Part shown: positions 41,325-50,644 of the stretch, piece after piece
How the letters are laid out: every line of letters begins with the position of its first letter
Position numbering within the stretch: position 1 is the first letter of the stretch
DNA from: Candidatus Obscuribacter sp.
GTDB taxonomy: Bacteria; Cyanobacteriota; Vampirovibrionia; Obscuribacterales; Obscuribacteraceae
DNA: 64,000 nt
Direction: 5' to 3'
Assembly (NCBI GenBank): GCA_021772095.1
Contig: JADYXR010000007.1
Coordinates: 1-64,000 of the forward strand
Program-made: the position numbers and the translations under genes
Notes under the pieces: generated by a model
The model's input: only the letters and a program-made list of their open reading frames with translations
Database searches by the model: none
What the model was told of the DNA's origin: nothing

Positions 41325-43469
41325 ATGACAACTGATTACGCCAATCGCATCGCCGCAGATTTAAACCTGGCACCGCGCTCGGTGGCTGCCACCATCGCAC
41401 TTCTCAACGAAGGTGCCACGGTTCCATTCATATCCAGGTACCGAAAAGAGGCGACCAACAGCCTCGACGAGGTGCAAATCACCGACATCCGTGATTTGCT
41501 TCAGCGTCTGATCGACCTCGACAAACGGCGAGAATCAATCCTCTCGTCGCTGACAGAGCGCAGCCTTCTGACTGACGAACTAAAGAAGAGAATTGATGAT
41601 GCGTTGACTATGACAGAACTGGAAGATATCTATCTGCCGTTCAAAGTGAAACGCAAAACCCGCGCCACGGCAGCCAGAGAGAAAGGTCTGGAACCGTTGG
41701 CTCAAGCAATTTTTGTCTACAGTTGCAAAAATCCCGCCGAATCCGCCCAAGAATACATCAGTGAAGAAAAAGGGGTTGCCACCGCCGACGATGCGCTGGC
41801 CGGAGCGCGTGACATTATGGCCGAGTGGATCAACGAAGACGATCAAACTCGAAAACAAATGAGACGTCTCTGGTTTCAAAAAAGCGTTATCTCCTCAAAA
41901 CTGGCTAAGAAAGGCACTGAAGAAGCAGCCGAAAAATTCAAAGACTATTTTTCGTCGTCAGAACCAACCACAAAAATTCCTTCTCACAGAATTCTTGCAC
42001 TCTTCCGCGGAGAAAAAGAAGGTCTCTTAAAAGTTTCAATCGAGCCCGAAGAAATTCCCGCCCTTGTAATTATGGAATCGAAATTTCTCAAAGGTGCAAA
42101 AAGCCCGTGCGGCGTAGAGATCAATAAAGCGATTCAAGATTGTTATAAACGCTTGCTTGCGCCTTCGATGGAAACCGAGGTACGCGCAGATCTAAAAGAT
42201 ATTGCCGATGCCGAAGCCATTCATGTTTTTTCGACCAACTTACGCGAGTTGCTCATGTCACCACCGCTTGGTGAAAAGAACGTGCTCGCCGTTGACCCTG
42301 GATTTCGAACAGGGTGCAAAATCGTTTGCCTCAACAAACAAGGCGAACTGAAATATAACGATGTGATTTATCCGCACGAAGATAAGAAAGTTCCTGACGC
42401 GCAAAAGAAGATTATCGACCTGATTAAGAAATACGAAATTGAAGCAATCGCTTTAGGAAACGGCACTGCTAGCAGAGAGTCGGAGAGTTTTCTAAAGTCG
42501 ATAGACTACGATGCCGCCGGAGTAGCCGCACCACCGATAGTACTGGTCAACGAAAGCGGCGCGTCGATCTACTCGGCTTCACCGGTGGCCCGTGAAGAGT
42601 TTCCGGACCATGATGTTACCGTGAGAGGCGCCATCTCAATTGGACGCCGCCTCGTAGACCCGCTGGCCGAGCTGGTAAAAATCGACGCCAAGTCCATAGG
42701 TGTCGGGCAGTATCAACATGATGTAGACCAGTCAGAACTTCAGAAGAGTCTCGATGACACTGTTTCCAGTTGCGTCAACTCGGTGGGCGTTGAACTGAAC
42801 ACCGCCAGCAAAGAACTTCTTTCCTTTGTTTCCGGCCTCGGTCCGCAACTAGCAGGCAACATCATCAAGCATCGCAATGAGAACGGTCCGTTTAAGTCAC
42901 GCAGTGAACTGAAGAAAGTCCCTCGCCTGGGCGCCAAAGCATACGAACAATGCGCCGGATTTCTTAGAATCCGCAATGCGAAAAACCCACTAGATTCAAG
43001 CGCGGTGCATCCGGAGCGTTATGAACTTGTCCAGCAGATGGCCAAGGATGTTGCTCACAAACTCGAAGATCTGATAGCCAATTCCGAAGTCAGAAAGAAG
43101 ATTGACGTATCAAAATACGTCAGTGAGTCGGTCGGACTGCCGACCTTGAAAGACATTCTCAGCGAACTGGAAAAGCCCGGACGAGATCCTCGTGAGAAGC
43201 TGGTTCCGATGCAGTTTAAAGAAGGCGTCAATAAGATGGAAGATCTGCGCGAAGGAATGAAACTCCCCGGCATCGTCACGAACGTCACCGCATTCGGTGC
43301 CTTTGTCGATATCGGAGTTCACCAGGATGGTCTCGTGCATGTCAGCGAGCTCGCTAATAAATTCATCAAGGATCCGGCAGAAGTAGTCAAAGTGCATCAG
43401 CGAGTTGATGTCACAGTTTTATCCGTCGACAAAGATCGCAAACGTATCGGTCTGAGCATGAAGCGATAA
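41325..43469 (+). CDS. tex: Tex family RNA-binding transcription accessory protein
   Basis: 714 residues with the whole Tex layout: an N-terminal helical domain (ATIALLNEGATVPFISRYRK, the family signature), a YqgF/RNase-H-like domain at about 310-440 (VLAVDPGFRTGCKIVCLNKQ), helix-hairpin-helix units at about 480-560 (ASKELLSFVSGLGPQLAGNI, VPRLGAKAYEQCAGFLRI) and a C-terminal S1 domain at about 635-710 (GIVTNVTAFGAFVDIGVHQD). Tex binds nucleic acids and affects transcription and stress tolerance; its exact role is unsettled. No truncation is visible. Confidence 0.96.
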   Translation: MTTDYANRIAADLNLAPRSVAATIALLNEGATVPFISRYRKEATNSLDEVQITDIRDLLQRLIDLDKRRESILSSLTERSLLTDELKKRIDDALTMTELEDIYLPFKVKRKTRATAAREKGLEPLAQAIFVYSCKNPAESAQEYISEEKGVATADDALAGARDIMAEWINEDDQTRKQMRRLWFQKSVISSKLAKKGTEEAAEKFKDYFSSSEPTTKIPSHRILALFRGEKEGLLKVSIEPEEIPALVIMESKFLKGAKSPCGVEINKAIQDCYKRLLAPSMETEVRADLKDIADAEAIHVFSTNLRELLMSPPLGEKNVLAVDPGFRTGCKIVCLNKQGELKYNDVIYPHEDKKVPDAQKKIIDLIKKYEIEAIALGNGTASRESESFLKSIDYDAAGVAAPPIVLVNESGASIYSASPVAREEFPDHDVTVRGAISIGRRLVDPLAELVKIDAKSIGVGQYQHDVDQSELQKSLDDTVSSCVNSVGVELNTASKELLSFVSGLGPQLAGNIIKHRNENGPFKSRSELKKVPRLGAKAYEQCAGFLRIRNAKNPLDSSAVHPERYELVQQMAKDVAHKLEDLIANSEVRKKIDVSKYVSESVGLPTLKDILSELEKPGRDPREKLVPMQFKEGVNKMEDLREGMKLPGIVTNVTAFGAFVDIGVHQDGLVHVSELANKFIKDPAEVVKVHQRVDVTVLSVDKDRKRIGLSMKR

Positions 43470-43488
43470 AGTCACAGAGTCAATCCGA

Positions 43489-43549
43489 CTCGAATCACTC
43501 CAGCTCGAATCAATCACTCCAACCTGCCTGCGTTCCGCCTCGAATCACT
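43489..43549 (+). repeat. near-direct repeats CTCGAATCACT after tex
   Basis: CTCGAATCACT occurs at 43489 and 43539, and a shortened CTCGAATCA at 43504. Further CTCG-containing variants follow up to 43575. A weak hairpin (GCACCGC / GCGGTGC, about 43627-43657) follows in the same gap. No gene is seen in the gap. Confidence 0.55.
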
Positions 43550-43751
43550 TTAGCTCGGAATAACCTCGACTCGGCATCGATTCGGACTATGCTAGGAATA
43601 ACTCTTAGTCCGACCGCCTCGCTCGGCACCGCACCTGCTAAACTGTGGCGGTGCACCACTGAACATCGACTGATGAATGCACGACGATTACTACATTTAC
43701 TCGATAAAGCGAAATGAGATTCCAATCAAGCGGAGTCAAAGGAGATTCAGA

Positions 43752-45824
43752 ATGAGCAGACGCATGTTGCTCGTCGCCATGTCTTGCTGGCTACTAGGCG
43801 CTGAGCCACTTTCAGCGCAACCGACAAGTCTGCAGTCCGACGCTGATCGTTCCAATTCGCCATCGAGCGCACCGAACTCACCGCCGTTCGAAGGTGTATC
43901 ACTAAACATCAATAGTGTTGCCAATTCCCAATCACAATCGCAATCGAGCGCACCGAATATAGCGCAGTCCGAAGGTGTTTCACCGGACCTCAATGGTGTT
44001 TTTGCCAACTCGCAATCCGGTGAGCCTACTTCCGATTCCGACGCCGCCTCAACAACGAATTCAGATGCAAAAGCGGGCGACGATAACGGACCGCAGTCGA
44101 AAACGAACGGGCGAAAGTACCGCTTGCGGCCCGGTCAAAAATTAAAAGAGCGCCGAAGCGCCAGGAAAGAAAGTCAGCAGGGTTCTGGCGGCATCCGCAA
44201 GGGCATCGACGTCAATGTTCCGTATATAAACAATACACCGACCGAATCACTGCCGATCCCGTTTGATGCATCGAGCATTAGCGGACAAGCGCTAAATTTG
44301 ATTCTCAACAAAAAAGTCGATCAAGCAAAGACGATGTTAACTGATGCGTATAACGCCGGGAAACGTGATGGTAAGCTCGATCCCGAATACCCATATTTTT
44401 TAGCTGCAATAGAAGCGCATACCGAACGCTATTCTCAAGCTTTGAAGTATCTAAGCGAAACTCAGTCCATCCGCGAAAAGCAAAAGCTAGATGTTCGCTC
44501 TAATGTCCTTTTGATGAAGCGCATCGGCGACTGCTACTATCGCAATCACGATTTGAAAGAAGCGCTATCCAACTACAAAGCGGCGATGTTCATGGCACAG
44601 CAAGACGCGTCGTTGCCGCCGGTTTTAACGTCAGAAATTTTAGAATCGATTGTAGGCTGCGAAACTCGACTCAAAGATTACGCTGCAGCAGAGCGCGATT
44701 GTCGCAACCTGATCGCTTCGACAAGGGCTCAGCTTAATGGCGGTGGCGTTCCCGCTGTCCTCAGCTATTCCTGGTCAATGATTCAGCTCGCCGAAATTCT
44801 GAAGAGAGCCGGAAGACGAGCCGAATTTGAAGTGGCTCAAACTGAGTGGCAGTCTCTAGTCTCGCAGATCGTGCAAATGCGATCGATCGCGGAGAACGCT
44901 GGTGTGTTGCCCGAATTTGATGAGGTTACCAAGCTTTTTCGCGTAGCTTATATTCAAGCAATGGCTCCAAAAACTCCTGCCGATATTGCCTGGGCGGGCA
45001 ACGATTTCCGAATCAAGAGTATGCCGATTATCGTCTGGCGCCCAGCCGGGCAGCCACTCGCGGCGATTATTTGTGTTCACGGACTTGGTCTGGATAATCA
45101 CTCCTTCACACACACGGCGAAGCAACTCACCGCCCGTGGTTACATTGTCGCCGCGTTAGATGTGCGCGGTTTCGGTGCTTGGGTAAATACGCGGGGAGAA
45201 GAAGACCTAGACTATGACTTGTGTATAGGCGATATCAAAGACGCAGTTTCGATTTTCAAGAAAAAGAATCCAGGCATTCCAATCTACGTTCTGGGTGAAT
45301 CAATGGGTGGAGCGATAGCGCTGAGAGCCGCAGCAAAACTCGGTTCTGAAATTAATGGTGTCATATCATCAGTTCCATCAGCAGAGCGTTTTCAGAAAAG
45401 AAAAATGTCATTGCAGACTGCCATGCACTTTATCGCCGACCCTAGAAAACCTTTTGATGTGGGCGACTACGTGGCAGAACGCGCGACTTCGCAGGAAGCG
45501 ACGCGGGAAGAATGGGCAAAGGATTCTAAAGCGAGACTCGATCTCTCACCTATAGAATTGATGAAATTCGCGGTGTTCATGCGCACAACCAAGCGTTGCG
45601 CGGAGGACATCAAGGACGTTCCGGTGCTGATGCTTCAAGGCTTGAAAGACAGATTGGTCAAACCGAAAGGAACGTTCGAATTGTTCGAAGCCGTCAACAG
45701 TGAAGATAAATCGATGATCGTTCAGGGTTTGAGTGAACACTTGATGTTCGAGACGCCGAATCCTGACCCATCAGTGATTGACGCGGTGGACTCGTGGCTG
45801 AAACAACGTTCCCTTAAGAAGTAG
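43752..45824 (+). CDS. secreted TPR protein with C-terminal alpha/beta hydrolase
   Basis: 690 residues from an ATG preceded by AAGGAG; upstream in-frame starts lack a ribosome site. The signal peptide (LLVAMSCWLLGAEPLSA) is followed by a 130-residue Ser/Asn-rich linker containing an imperfect duplication (PPFEGVSLNINS and AQSEGVSPDLNG). TPR-like helices lie at about 170-400. The last 250 residues are a serine hydrolase of monoglyceride-lipase/S33 type: ICVHGLGLDNHSF (oxyanion region), LGESMGGAIALRAAA (nucleophile Ser near 516), GLKDRLVKP (Asp near 632) and LSEHLMFE (His near 662). Esterase or lysophospholipase activity on extracellular substrates is plausible. It is a monocistronic unit between tex and a convergent Mpo1-like gene. 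Confidence 0.88.
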   Translation: MSRRMLLVAMSCWLLGAEPLSAQPTSLQSDADRSNSPSSAPNSPPFEGVSLNINSVANSQSQSQSSAPNIAQSEGVSPDLNGVFANSQSGEPTSDSDAASTTNSDAKAGDDNGPQSKTNGRKYRLRPGQKLKERRSARKESQQGSGGIRKGIDVNVPYINNTPTESLPIPFDASSISGQALNLILNKKVDQAKTMLTDAYNAGKRDGKLDPEYPYFLAAIEAHTERYSQALKYLSETQSIREKQKLDVRSNVLLMKRIGDCYYRNHDLKEALSNYKAAMFMAQQDASLPPVLTSEILESIVGCETRLKDYAAAERDCRNLIASTRAQLNGGGVPAVLSYSWSMIQLAEILKRAGRRAEFEVAQTEWQSLVSQIVQMRSIAENAGVLPEFDEVTKLFRVAYIQAMAPKTPADIAWAGNDFRIKSMPIIVWRPAGQPLAAIICVHGLGLDNHSFTHTAKQLTARGYIVAALDVRGFGAWVNTRGEEDLDYDLCIGDIKDAVSIFKKKNPGIPIYVLGESMGGAIALRAAAKLGSEINGVISSVPSAERFQKRKMSLQTAMHFIADPRKPFDVGDYVAERATSQEATREEWAKDSKARLDLSPIELMKFAVFMRTTKRCAEDIKDVPVLMLQGLKDRLVKPKGTFELFEAVNSEDKSMIVQGLSEHLMFETPNPDPSVIDAVDSWLKQRSLKK

Positions 45825-45875
45825 ACGTTCTTCGAGACTTTTCTACCGACCCTGGAGCGACACCTGCCGGCGCGA

Positions 45876-46280
45876 CTACCTTCGTAGCTGCTCTCGATAT
45901 TTATTGACCCGTCGAATACTTTCGCTGACACGATTGAAATTTACGTTTTTGCCTTTCGGCATGTCGTTAAGTTCGTCCCGAACCGCGCGAAGTGTGTCCA
46001 TCCACTCTTCGCCAACGAAGACGAGAGCAGAAATTGCGGTGTACGGGCTGCGGCCGCGGGTGAAAAGGATCGGCTTATTATGCTCGAAAACATAGTGACC
46101 GAGAAGTTGTAAAAACCATCCGAAGGAAAACATCATGGCCGCTTTCTTTCGATTGAGAAAAAACATGGGAATGGCAAAAGCGATAAAAGGGACGCCGACC
46201 AAGTGAGTCAGCTTACAGCCCAGTGTTCTGTGCTGGCTCCGATAATATTCCAGGTGGTCCCGAAGGTTTATATTGTTCAA
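45876..46280 (-). CDS. Mpo1-like (DUF962) membrane protein
   Basis: About 134 residues. The TTG start is chosen because AAGGA lies 9 nt upstream; an in-frame GTG 45 nt earlier has no ribosome site. Family signatures: HLEYYRSQHRTLGCKLTHLV near the N-terminus and GWFLQLLGHYVFEHNKPIL at about 75-93. The conserved histidines match those that bind iron in yeast Mpo1, a dioxygenase for alpha-oxidation of 2-hydroxy fatty acids. Two hydrophobic segments fit a membrane location. A role in lipid turnover is an inference from that family. Confidence 0.85.
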   Translation of the reverse strand: MNNINLRDHLEYYRSQHRTLGCKLTHLVGVPFIAFAIPMFFLNRKKAAMMFSFGWFLQLLGHYVFEHNKPILFTRGRSPYTAISALVFVGEEWMDTLRAVRDELNDMPKGKNVNFNRVSESIRRVNKYREQLRR

Positions 46281-46618
46281 CTTACTCGTTCCTTGAGTGA
46301 GTAAAGGCCGGTGCGATTGAGCCACTCAACGAGGCTATATCTCTACTCTACAGGCTTCCAGCCGTTTCTCCAAATCTTGAAAGGCGATCCGGGCTCAGAG
46401 CCTCGCCCTCTTGGCAAAACCATTTCATCCGAAATTGGCGCAAAAGCCCACAGATTCACCCTGCCAAGGTTTTGCAAGAAATAGATACACGCCGTATAGT
46501 TCTGGAATATCCGGGTATATTTCATATCAATGAGGCTGACAGTTGCAATTTCCGCGGCTGGTCTCGAGACCAAATTTACTAGGGACGCTGGCGTAGCGCT
46601 TTTGAAGGTAACGAAGCA

Positions 46619-47305
46619 ATGGTCGATCACGAAGAAACACAAAAGGAAGCACGTGAGCGCGAAGGTTGGTCGTATGCACGCGAGACCAAGTTTACGCAGC
46701 TCATGAAAAAGACGAAGGAAGACCGCCAGAAGTTCAAAGAGGAAGTTCAGCAGCGAACCCTCGATCGCTCCAGGCAATTTATCAGCGAAGAGAAACTCGA
46801 TCACTACGAGAAAGTCACGCTGCTGGATAAATCGACCGGCATCTACAACCACAAAGCTTTCATGCGCAAGCTCGAGTACGAATTGAAACGCGCCAAACGA
46901 TACAAACGACCAGTGTCTCTGTTGATTATGGAAATCGACGGGCTTGATAATTACGGACGACAATACGGTTCGATGATCGTGGAGGACATGTTGAAGTCCG
47001 CGACAGGAATCGTGCAGAAAGCGATTCGCGACGTTGACGTTCCAGGTCGCAGTAAAGACAATCGGCTAGCGGTAATTTTTCCCGAGACTTATTCATCTCG
47101 TGCCGTCGTCGTCGGCGAGCGCATCCGCGAAAGGTTGAAGACACAACCTATCAACGAAGAACTGAAACATCTGCGCGTAACCGCAAGTGTCGGAGTGGTA
47201 TCATTCCCGACTCACGCTCGCGACGAAAACGACTTGATGTTCAAAGCCATCGAGTTCCTCGACCTGGCGAAAACCGAAGGCGGCGACCGCGTTTACAACG
47301 GCTAA
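46619..47305 (+). CDS. degenerate GGDEF-domain protein
   Basis: 228 residues. A charged, coiled-coil-like N-terminal part (residues 1-65) precedes a GGDEF fold (about 70-225): LLDKSTGIYNHKAFMRKLEY, SLLIMEIDGLDNYGRQYGS, VTASVGVVSFPTHA and AKTEGGDRVYNG. At the signature position, where diguanylate cyclases have GG(D/E)EF, the protein reads RSKDNRLAVIFPE, so the catalytic loop is gone. No membrane segment or sensor domain is present. It is probably a c-di-GMP- or nucleotide-related binding protein rather than a cyclase. The ribosome site is AAGG. Confidence 0.85.
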   Translation: MVDHEETQKEAREREGWSYARETKFTQLMKKTKEDRQKFKEEVQQRTLDRSRQFISEEKLDHYEKVTLLDKSTGIYNHKAFMRKLEYELKRAKRYKRPVSLLIMEIDGLDNYGRQYGSMIVEDMLKSATGIVQKAIRDVDVPGRSKDNRLAVIFPETYSSRAVVVGERIRERLKTQPINEELKHLRVTASVGVVSFPTHARDENDLMFKAIEFLDLAKTEGGDRVYNG

Positions 47306-47330
47306 GACAGCCTGAAATCTGGAGTCCGGA

Positions 47331-47428
47331 GTCTGGAATCTGAGATCTGACAGCCTCGAATCCGAGGGCAGGCAGTCTGGAACCCGAGCGCGGGCGGTCT
47401 GGACTCCGAGAGCAGTCTAGAATCCGAG
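47331..47428. repeat. five imperfect copies of GTCTGGAATCCGAG
   Basis: Copies begin at about 47331, 47354 (partial), 47375, 47397 and 47415, with periods of about 18-23 bp. The last copy contains the stop codon (CTA on this strand) of the minus-strand zinc-ribbon TPR gene, so the array fills the space between two convergent genes and reaches into one of them. Confidence 0.75.
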
Positions 47429-49177
47429 ATCTTTAATTGTCTTCTCTTCGGGCGAGACACCACCCGGAGTCGTGGTTGGTGGCGTTCCCATCGGCACTGG
47501 AGCACCATCGGTGGTGGGGGTGCCTGGGGTCGGAGCGGTTTGTGGCTCGGCATCACCTGATACTATCGGCGGTGCTGTTGGAGGTGGTGTGCTTTTCGGT
47601 GTCGTCACTTCAGGTGCACGTGCCGGAGGTTTTCTGGCAGTCTCTGATGAATCAGATGAATCGGATGAATCAGACGACCCAGATGAGCCCTTCTTCTCAA
47701 GCGTGTAGGCTTTATAGAGAACGCCGTCGATGAACACTCGGAAATCTACCGTGCCGTCATAGCGAGCAGATGATCCAGAAGTGAAACTAAACGATTTCGA
47801 GTCACGACTTCCGAGTGGCCTGACAAACTCGTCCACCAATTTAGTGTCTTTCGACCACAGGCTTTTGTTGTTCTTGTTGTCCCAGAGTTCGGCTCGTATA
47901 GTCAGTTTTCCTATGTCATTGTCGGTAGGATTCCAGATCTCTCCGGAAATCTTCGGCATGCCACCACCAGATCCGATGTTGACCGCACGCAAGACAATAT
48001 CAGGGACAGAATTCGACGCGTCCATACTTCTAGCTTGTTGAAGATAAGCGTAACCCGTGTCGTGATTGCCATCGTCCATCAGTTCTTTGCCACGTTTGGA
48101 AAGCAGGACGGAGAGCCGTTTTGCCGTCTCTGTAGAAGAACTCAGTTCGTTGGCTTTGCGAAGTTGCTCGATCGCCAGATCCAATTTCCCGCTGCGTTCG
48201 TAGATATCGGCCATGGTCAAATAATGCTTTGGATTTTTTGCAATCGTCGTCAGCTTGCTCAAATAACCCAGAGCCGCTTCGTCTTTCTTCTGTCCGGAAA
48301 GTTTTGTCGCCAGCTTCTCATAGATAGTCGTTAAGCGCGCTTCTGCCTCGCCCAAACGGCTTCCGGTCTGCAACGTTTTGACTTCTTCCCAGCATCTCAA
48401 CGCGCCTTCGAGGTCGCCTTTGCCGAGTAGTGAGTCACCATATGCGGCATCAAGATCCGCAAGCTCGGATTTCTTATCGCCGATGTTTTCTTTAGCAAGT
48501 GGACGAAGCAGATCGATAGCCTTATCGTACTGCTGCCGTTTCATATAATAGTTCGCCAGATCCGAGGCCAGGTCAGGCTCGGCAACAACACCCTTACCGA
48601 GCTGTTGCGCATGGCTGATCGATTCCCACGCTTTATCGACGTCACTGATACCAACGTATGCTCGAGCCAACAACAAGAAAACTCTTGGATCTTTTGGACT
48701 TTTTGCCGCGGCCTTATTCAAAGTTTCAACAGCAAATGCATATTGGTTGCGAGAAAGTTCCTCTCTTCCTTTGGTCAAGAGGCGCTCGTCATCAGGTGTT
48801 CTAGTAAGAAAGAAAAATGTAGCTCCGGCAAAAACGAGCAGAATGAAAATCGCCGTCACTACTCCAGCCATGTTGGCAACGATTGATTTGCTTTGATGTT
48901 TCAAGTGCGTTGAACGTCTCTTGTGATGATGATGGTCGTCCTCTGCATCTGAGCCACGACGCTGTGGAAATTGACTGCCTTCGCCGTTTTCGGAAGGAGA
49001 CACGATTGGCTCACGGTTTTGTTCTATAGAAAAAGAGGCGGACTCAGTTTCGCCATTATGACGATTGAGGTCCGCCTCTTCTATTGCAATATCAGTCCCG
49101 CCCTTAAAGCTTACGCCGCACGAAATACAATTATCGTATTGGGAAGGATGGTAGAGTCCGCAACCTGGGCACCGCAT
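47417..49177 (-). CDS. zinc-ribbon, single-pass membrane, TPR protein
   Basis: 586 residues from an ATG with GGAGA at 7 nt. The N-terminus is a zinc ribbon (CPGCGLYHPSQYDNCISCGV). A charged, His-rich linker (DDHHHHKRRS) precedes one membrane helix at about 105-127 (GVVTAIFILLVFAGATFFFL). TPR units then run to about 400 (ALGYLSKLTTIAKNPKHYLT and neighbours). A beta-sandwich-like module follows (ISGEIWNPTDNDIGKLTIRA; YDGTVDFRVFIDGVLY). The tail is low complexity: SSDSSDSSDSSET and Pro/Thr-rich. The ribbon would face the cytoplasm and the TPRs the outside. It lies 64 bp after rplL on the same strand. Function unknown. Confidence 0.8.
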   Translation of the reverse strand: MRCPGCGLYHPSQYDNCISCGVSFKGGTDIAIEEADLNRHNGETESASFSIEQNREPIVSPSENGEGSQFPQRRGSDAEDDHHHHKRRSTHLKHQSKSIVANMAGVVTAIFILLVFAGATFFFLTRTPDDERLLTKGREELSRNQYAFAVETLNKAAAKSPKDPRVFLLLARAYVGISDVDKAWESISHAQQLGKGVVAEPDLASDLANYYMKRQQYDKAIDLLRPLAKENIGDKKSELADLDAAYGDSLLGKGDLEGALRCWEEVKTLQTGSRLGEAEARLTTIYEKLATKLSGQKKDEAALGYLSKLTTIAKNPKHYLTMADIYERSGKLDLAIEQLRKANELSSSTETAKRLSVLLSKRGKELMDDGNHDTGYAYLQQARSMDASNSVPDIVLRAVNIGSGGGMPKISGEIWNPTDNDIGKLTIRAELWDNKNNKSLWSKDTKLVDEFVRPLGSRDSKSFSFTSGSSARYDGTVDFRVFIDGVLYKAYTLEKKGSSGSSDSSDSSDSSETARKPPARAPEVTTPKSTPPPTAPPIVSGDAEPQTAPTPGTPTTDGAPVPMGTPPTTTPGGVSPEEKTIKDLGF

Positions 49178-49240
49178 AACTTGTCTCCAAACCAAAAAAC
49201 AGGATTAGCCTCGGTTATACAGTTCAGGTTATCGCAGATA

Positions 49241-49624
49241 CTACTTGATCTCCACTTTGCCGCCAGCTTCTTCGACTTTCTTTTTGATGTCTTCTGCTTC
49301 TTCTTTTTTGACTTTTTCTTTGATTGCTTTAGGAGCTGAATCAACGAGGTCTTTAGCTTCTTTGAGGCCAAGTCCGGTCAGTTCACGAACGACTTTAAGA
49401 ACGTTGATTTTCTTATCGCCAACTTCGGTGAGAACTGCATCGAATTCAGTTTGCTCTTCTACTTCAGCAGCAGGACCAGCAGCAGGACCAGCCATCATGG
49501 CCATAGGTGCAGCTGCGGTTACGCCGAATTTTTCTTCCATTTTGGTTTTGAGATCGGCGGCTTCGAGAAGCGTCAAATTGCCGATAACTTCCAACAATTC
49601 ATCAGTACTTAATTTAGTAGCCAT
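49241..49624 (-). CDS. rplL: 50S ribosomal protein L7/L12
   Basis: 127 residues, the normal length. The N-terminal dimerisation domain ([20 protein letters not shown]) is joined by an Ala/Gly/Pro hinge to the C-terminal domain ([20 protein letters not shown], then [20 protein letters not shown]). It forms the flexible stalk that recruits translation factors to the ribosome. It lies 47 bp after rplJ with a good ribosome site (GGGAG) and should be co-transcribed with it and controlled by the L10 leader. Confidence 0.98.
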   Translation of the reverse strand: MATKLSTDELLEVIGNLTLLEAADLKTKMEEKFGVTAAAPMAMMAGPAAGPAAEVEEQTEFDAVLTEVGDKKINVLKVVRELTGLGLKEAKDLVDSAPKAIKEKVKKEEAEDIKKKVEEAGGKVEIK

Positions 49625-49671
49625 GTCGTAACTCCCTTCAGTTTATTACTTTCGAATTTCCCGGTTAGCGC

Positions 49672-50202
49672 TTATGCGGCGCCTTCTTCTTTCTTCTTCG
49701 CGACTTCTTCAACAAGGTAGGCGATGTCTCTAATTACAGCACTCAAGATGCCGGCGATACCGACAGCTCCAGAATCCAAACCAGCCATAATCGAGGACAG
49801 CAATTGCTCCTTGGTAGGCATGGTGGCAAGTGCTTTTACATCGGCAGCGTTTAACGCTTTTCCTTCCAGAACACCACCACGGACGGTTCCTTTTTTGATT
49901 GCCTTTAGATATTCGCTGACCGCTTTCGCCGGTTGGGCGGGGTCATCGTATCCAACGATAAATCCAGAAGGACCTTTAGCCAGAGAATCCAACGCTGCGT
50001 ACTCAGTACCTTCGATAACCCGCTTAACCAAAGTGTTTTTGGCTACGCGAAGTTTGGCGTTTTCTTTACTGAGTGTGCGACGGAAACCGGTAAATTCCGC
50101 TACGGTTAGCCCGGTGAGATCAGCGACGATCACTACTTTGCCGTTATTGAAGAACTCTTGCAGTTCGGTGACGATTTCTGCTTTGCGTTCTTTTGTGGCC
50201 AT
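49672..50202 (-). CDS. rplJ: 50S ribosomal protein L10
   Basis: 176 residues. The start is ATG with GGGAGA at 7 nt. Family features: KAEIVTELQEFFNNGKVVIV, TVAEFTGFRRTLSKENAKLR, VAKNTLVKRVIEGTEY and GPSGFIVGYDDPAQPAKAV. The C-terminal helix, which binds L7/L12 dimers, ends in a Lys/Glu-rich tail. L10 forms the base of the stalk and in many bacteria represses its own operon by binding the leader mRNA. Unlike the common rplK-rplA-rplJ-rplL order, rplK and rplA are not upstream; a divergent ferredoxin gene is found there instead. Confidence 0.98.
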   Translation of the reverse strand: MATKERKAEIVTELQEFFNNGKVVIVADLTGLTVAEFTGFRRTLSKENAKLRVAKNTLVKRVIEGTEYAALDSLAKGPSGFIVGYDDPAQPAKAVSEYLKAIKKGTVRGGVLEGKALNAADVKALATMPTKEQLLSSIMAGLDSGAVGIAGILSAVIRDIAYLVEEVAKKKEEGAA

Positions 50203-50259
50203 TGTGACGTCTCCCTTTGCTCGCGGCGTGTGCCGCTTTCAACCAGGCATTCAACATCT

Positions 50260-50430
50260 AAACCGCTAAAATAGAAAATCCCAGCAGTAAAACCGCAGGG
50301 ACCACACAGAGAGCAGGGCTCTCGGACATATAATTTGTCTGTTGTGTGACCTTGGCTGGCGATTTCGTTTAAAATCCTTAGTTCTCGCTTATTAAAAAAC
50401 CAACGAGATACCGGCTGTCTGCGGTCAGAC
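50260..50430 (-). ncRNA. L10 (rplJ) leader mRNA structure
   Basis: Read on the minus strand, the 5' untranslated region of rplJ contains CCGCAGACAGCCGG, a hairpin arm CTCGTT with GCGAG, and the closing CGCCAGCCAAGGTC. Then follows CTCTCTGTGTGGTCC and a hairpin CCCTGC / GCTGGG before ATTTTC. This order resembles the L10 leader family, in which L10 (with L12) binds a kink-turn to repress the operon. Assigned from remembered motifs, not by a covariance search. The boundaries are approximate. Confidence 0.6.
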
Positions 50431-50644
50431 GCAAAATGCGTAAGCTCGCATTCTCGCAAGTCACTATATATTCGTCAAGAAACCGAGCCTATCCACGTCA
50501 ACATATTCGTTACATCTCCATGCGCAGCCACAAATTTTGTAAGATGATTTCGGTGAGCTAGTCTCACTCTTCGCGGTCTGAACAGAAGCACTCGACATCT
50601 AAAACCAAGTTTCCCGGCTATCCTACCTATAAGGAACGATCCTG

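Noticed and set aside
46343-46963. 206-codon minus-strand frame across the Mpo1/GGDEF gap
   Set aside because: Mostly antisense to the GGDEF gene; hydrophobic, Phe-rich translation typical of a shadow frame.
47331-47428. possible CRISPR or regulatory repeat array
   Set aside because: The copies are imperfect, irregularly spaced and run into the stop codon of a gene; there are no spacers of constant size.
50133-50459. 108-codon minus-strand frame upstream of rplJ
   Set aside because: It covers the L10 leader motifs and the rplJ start in another frame; Cys/Gly-rich nonsense translation.
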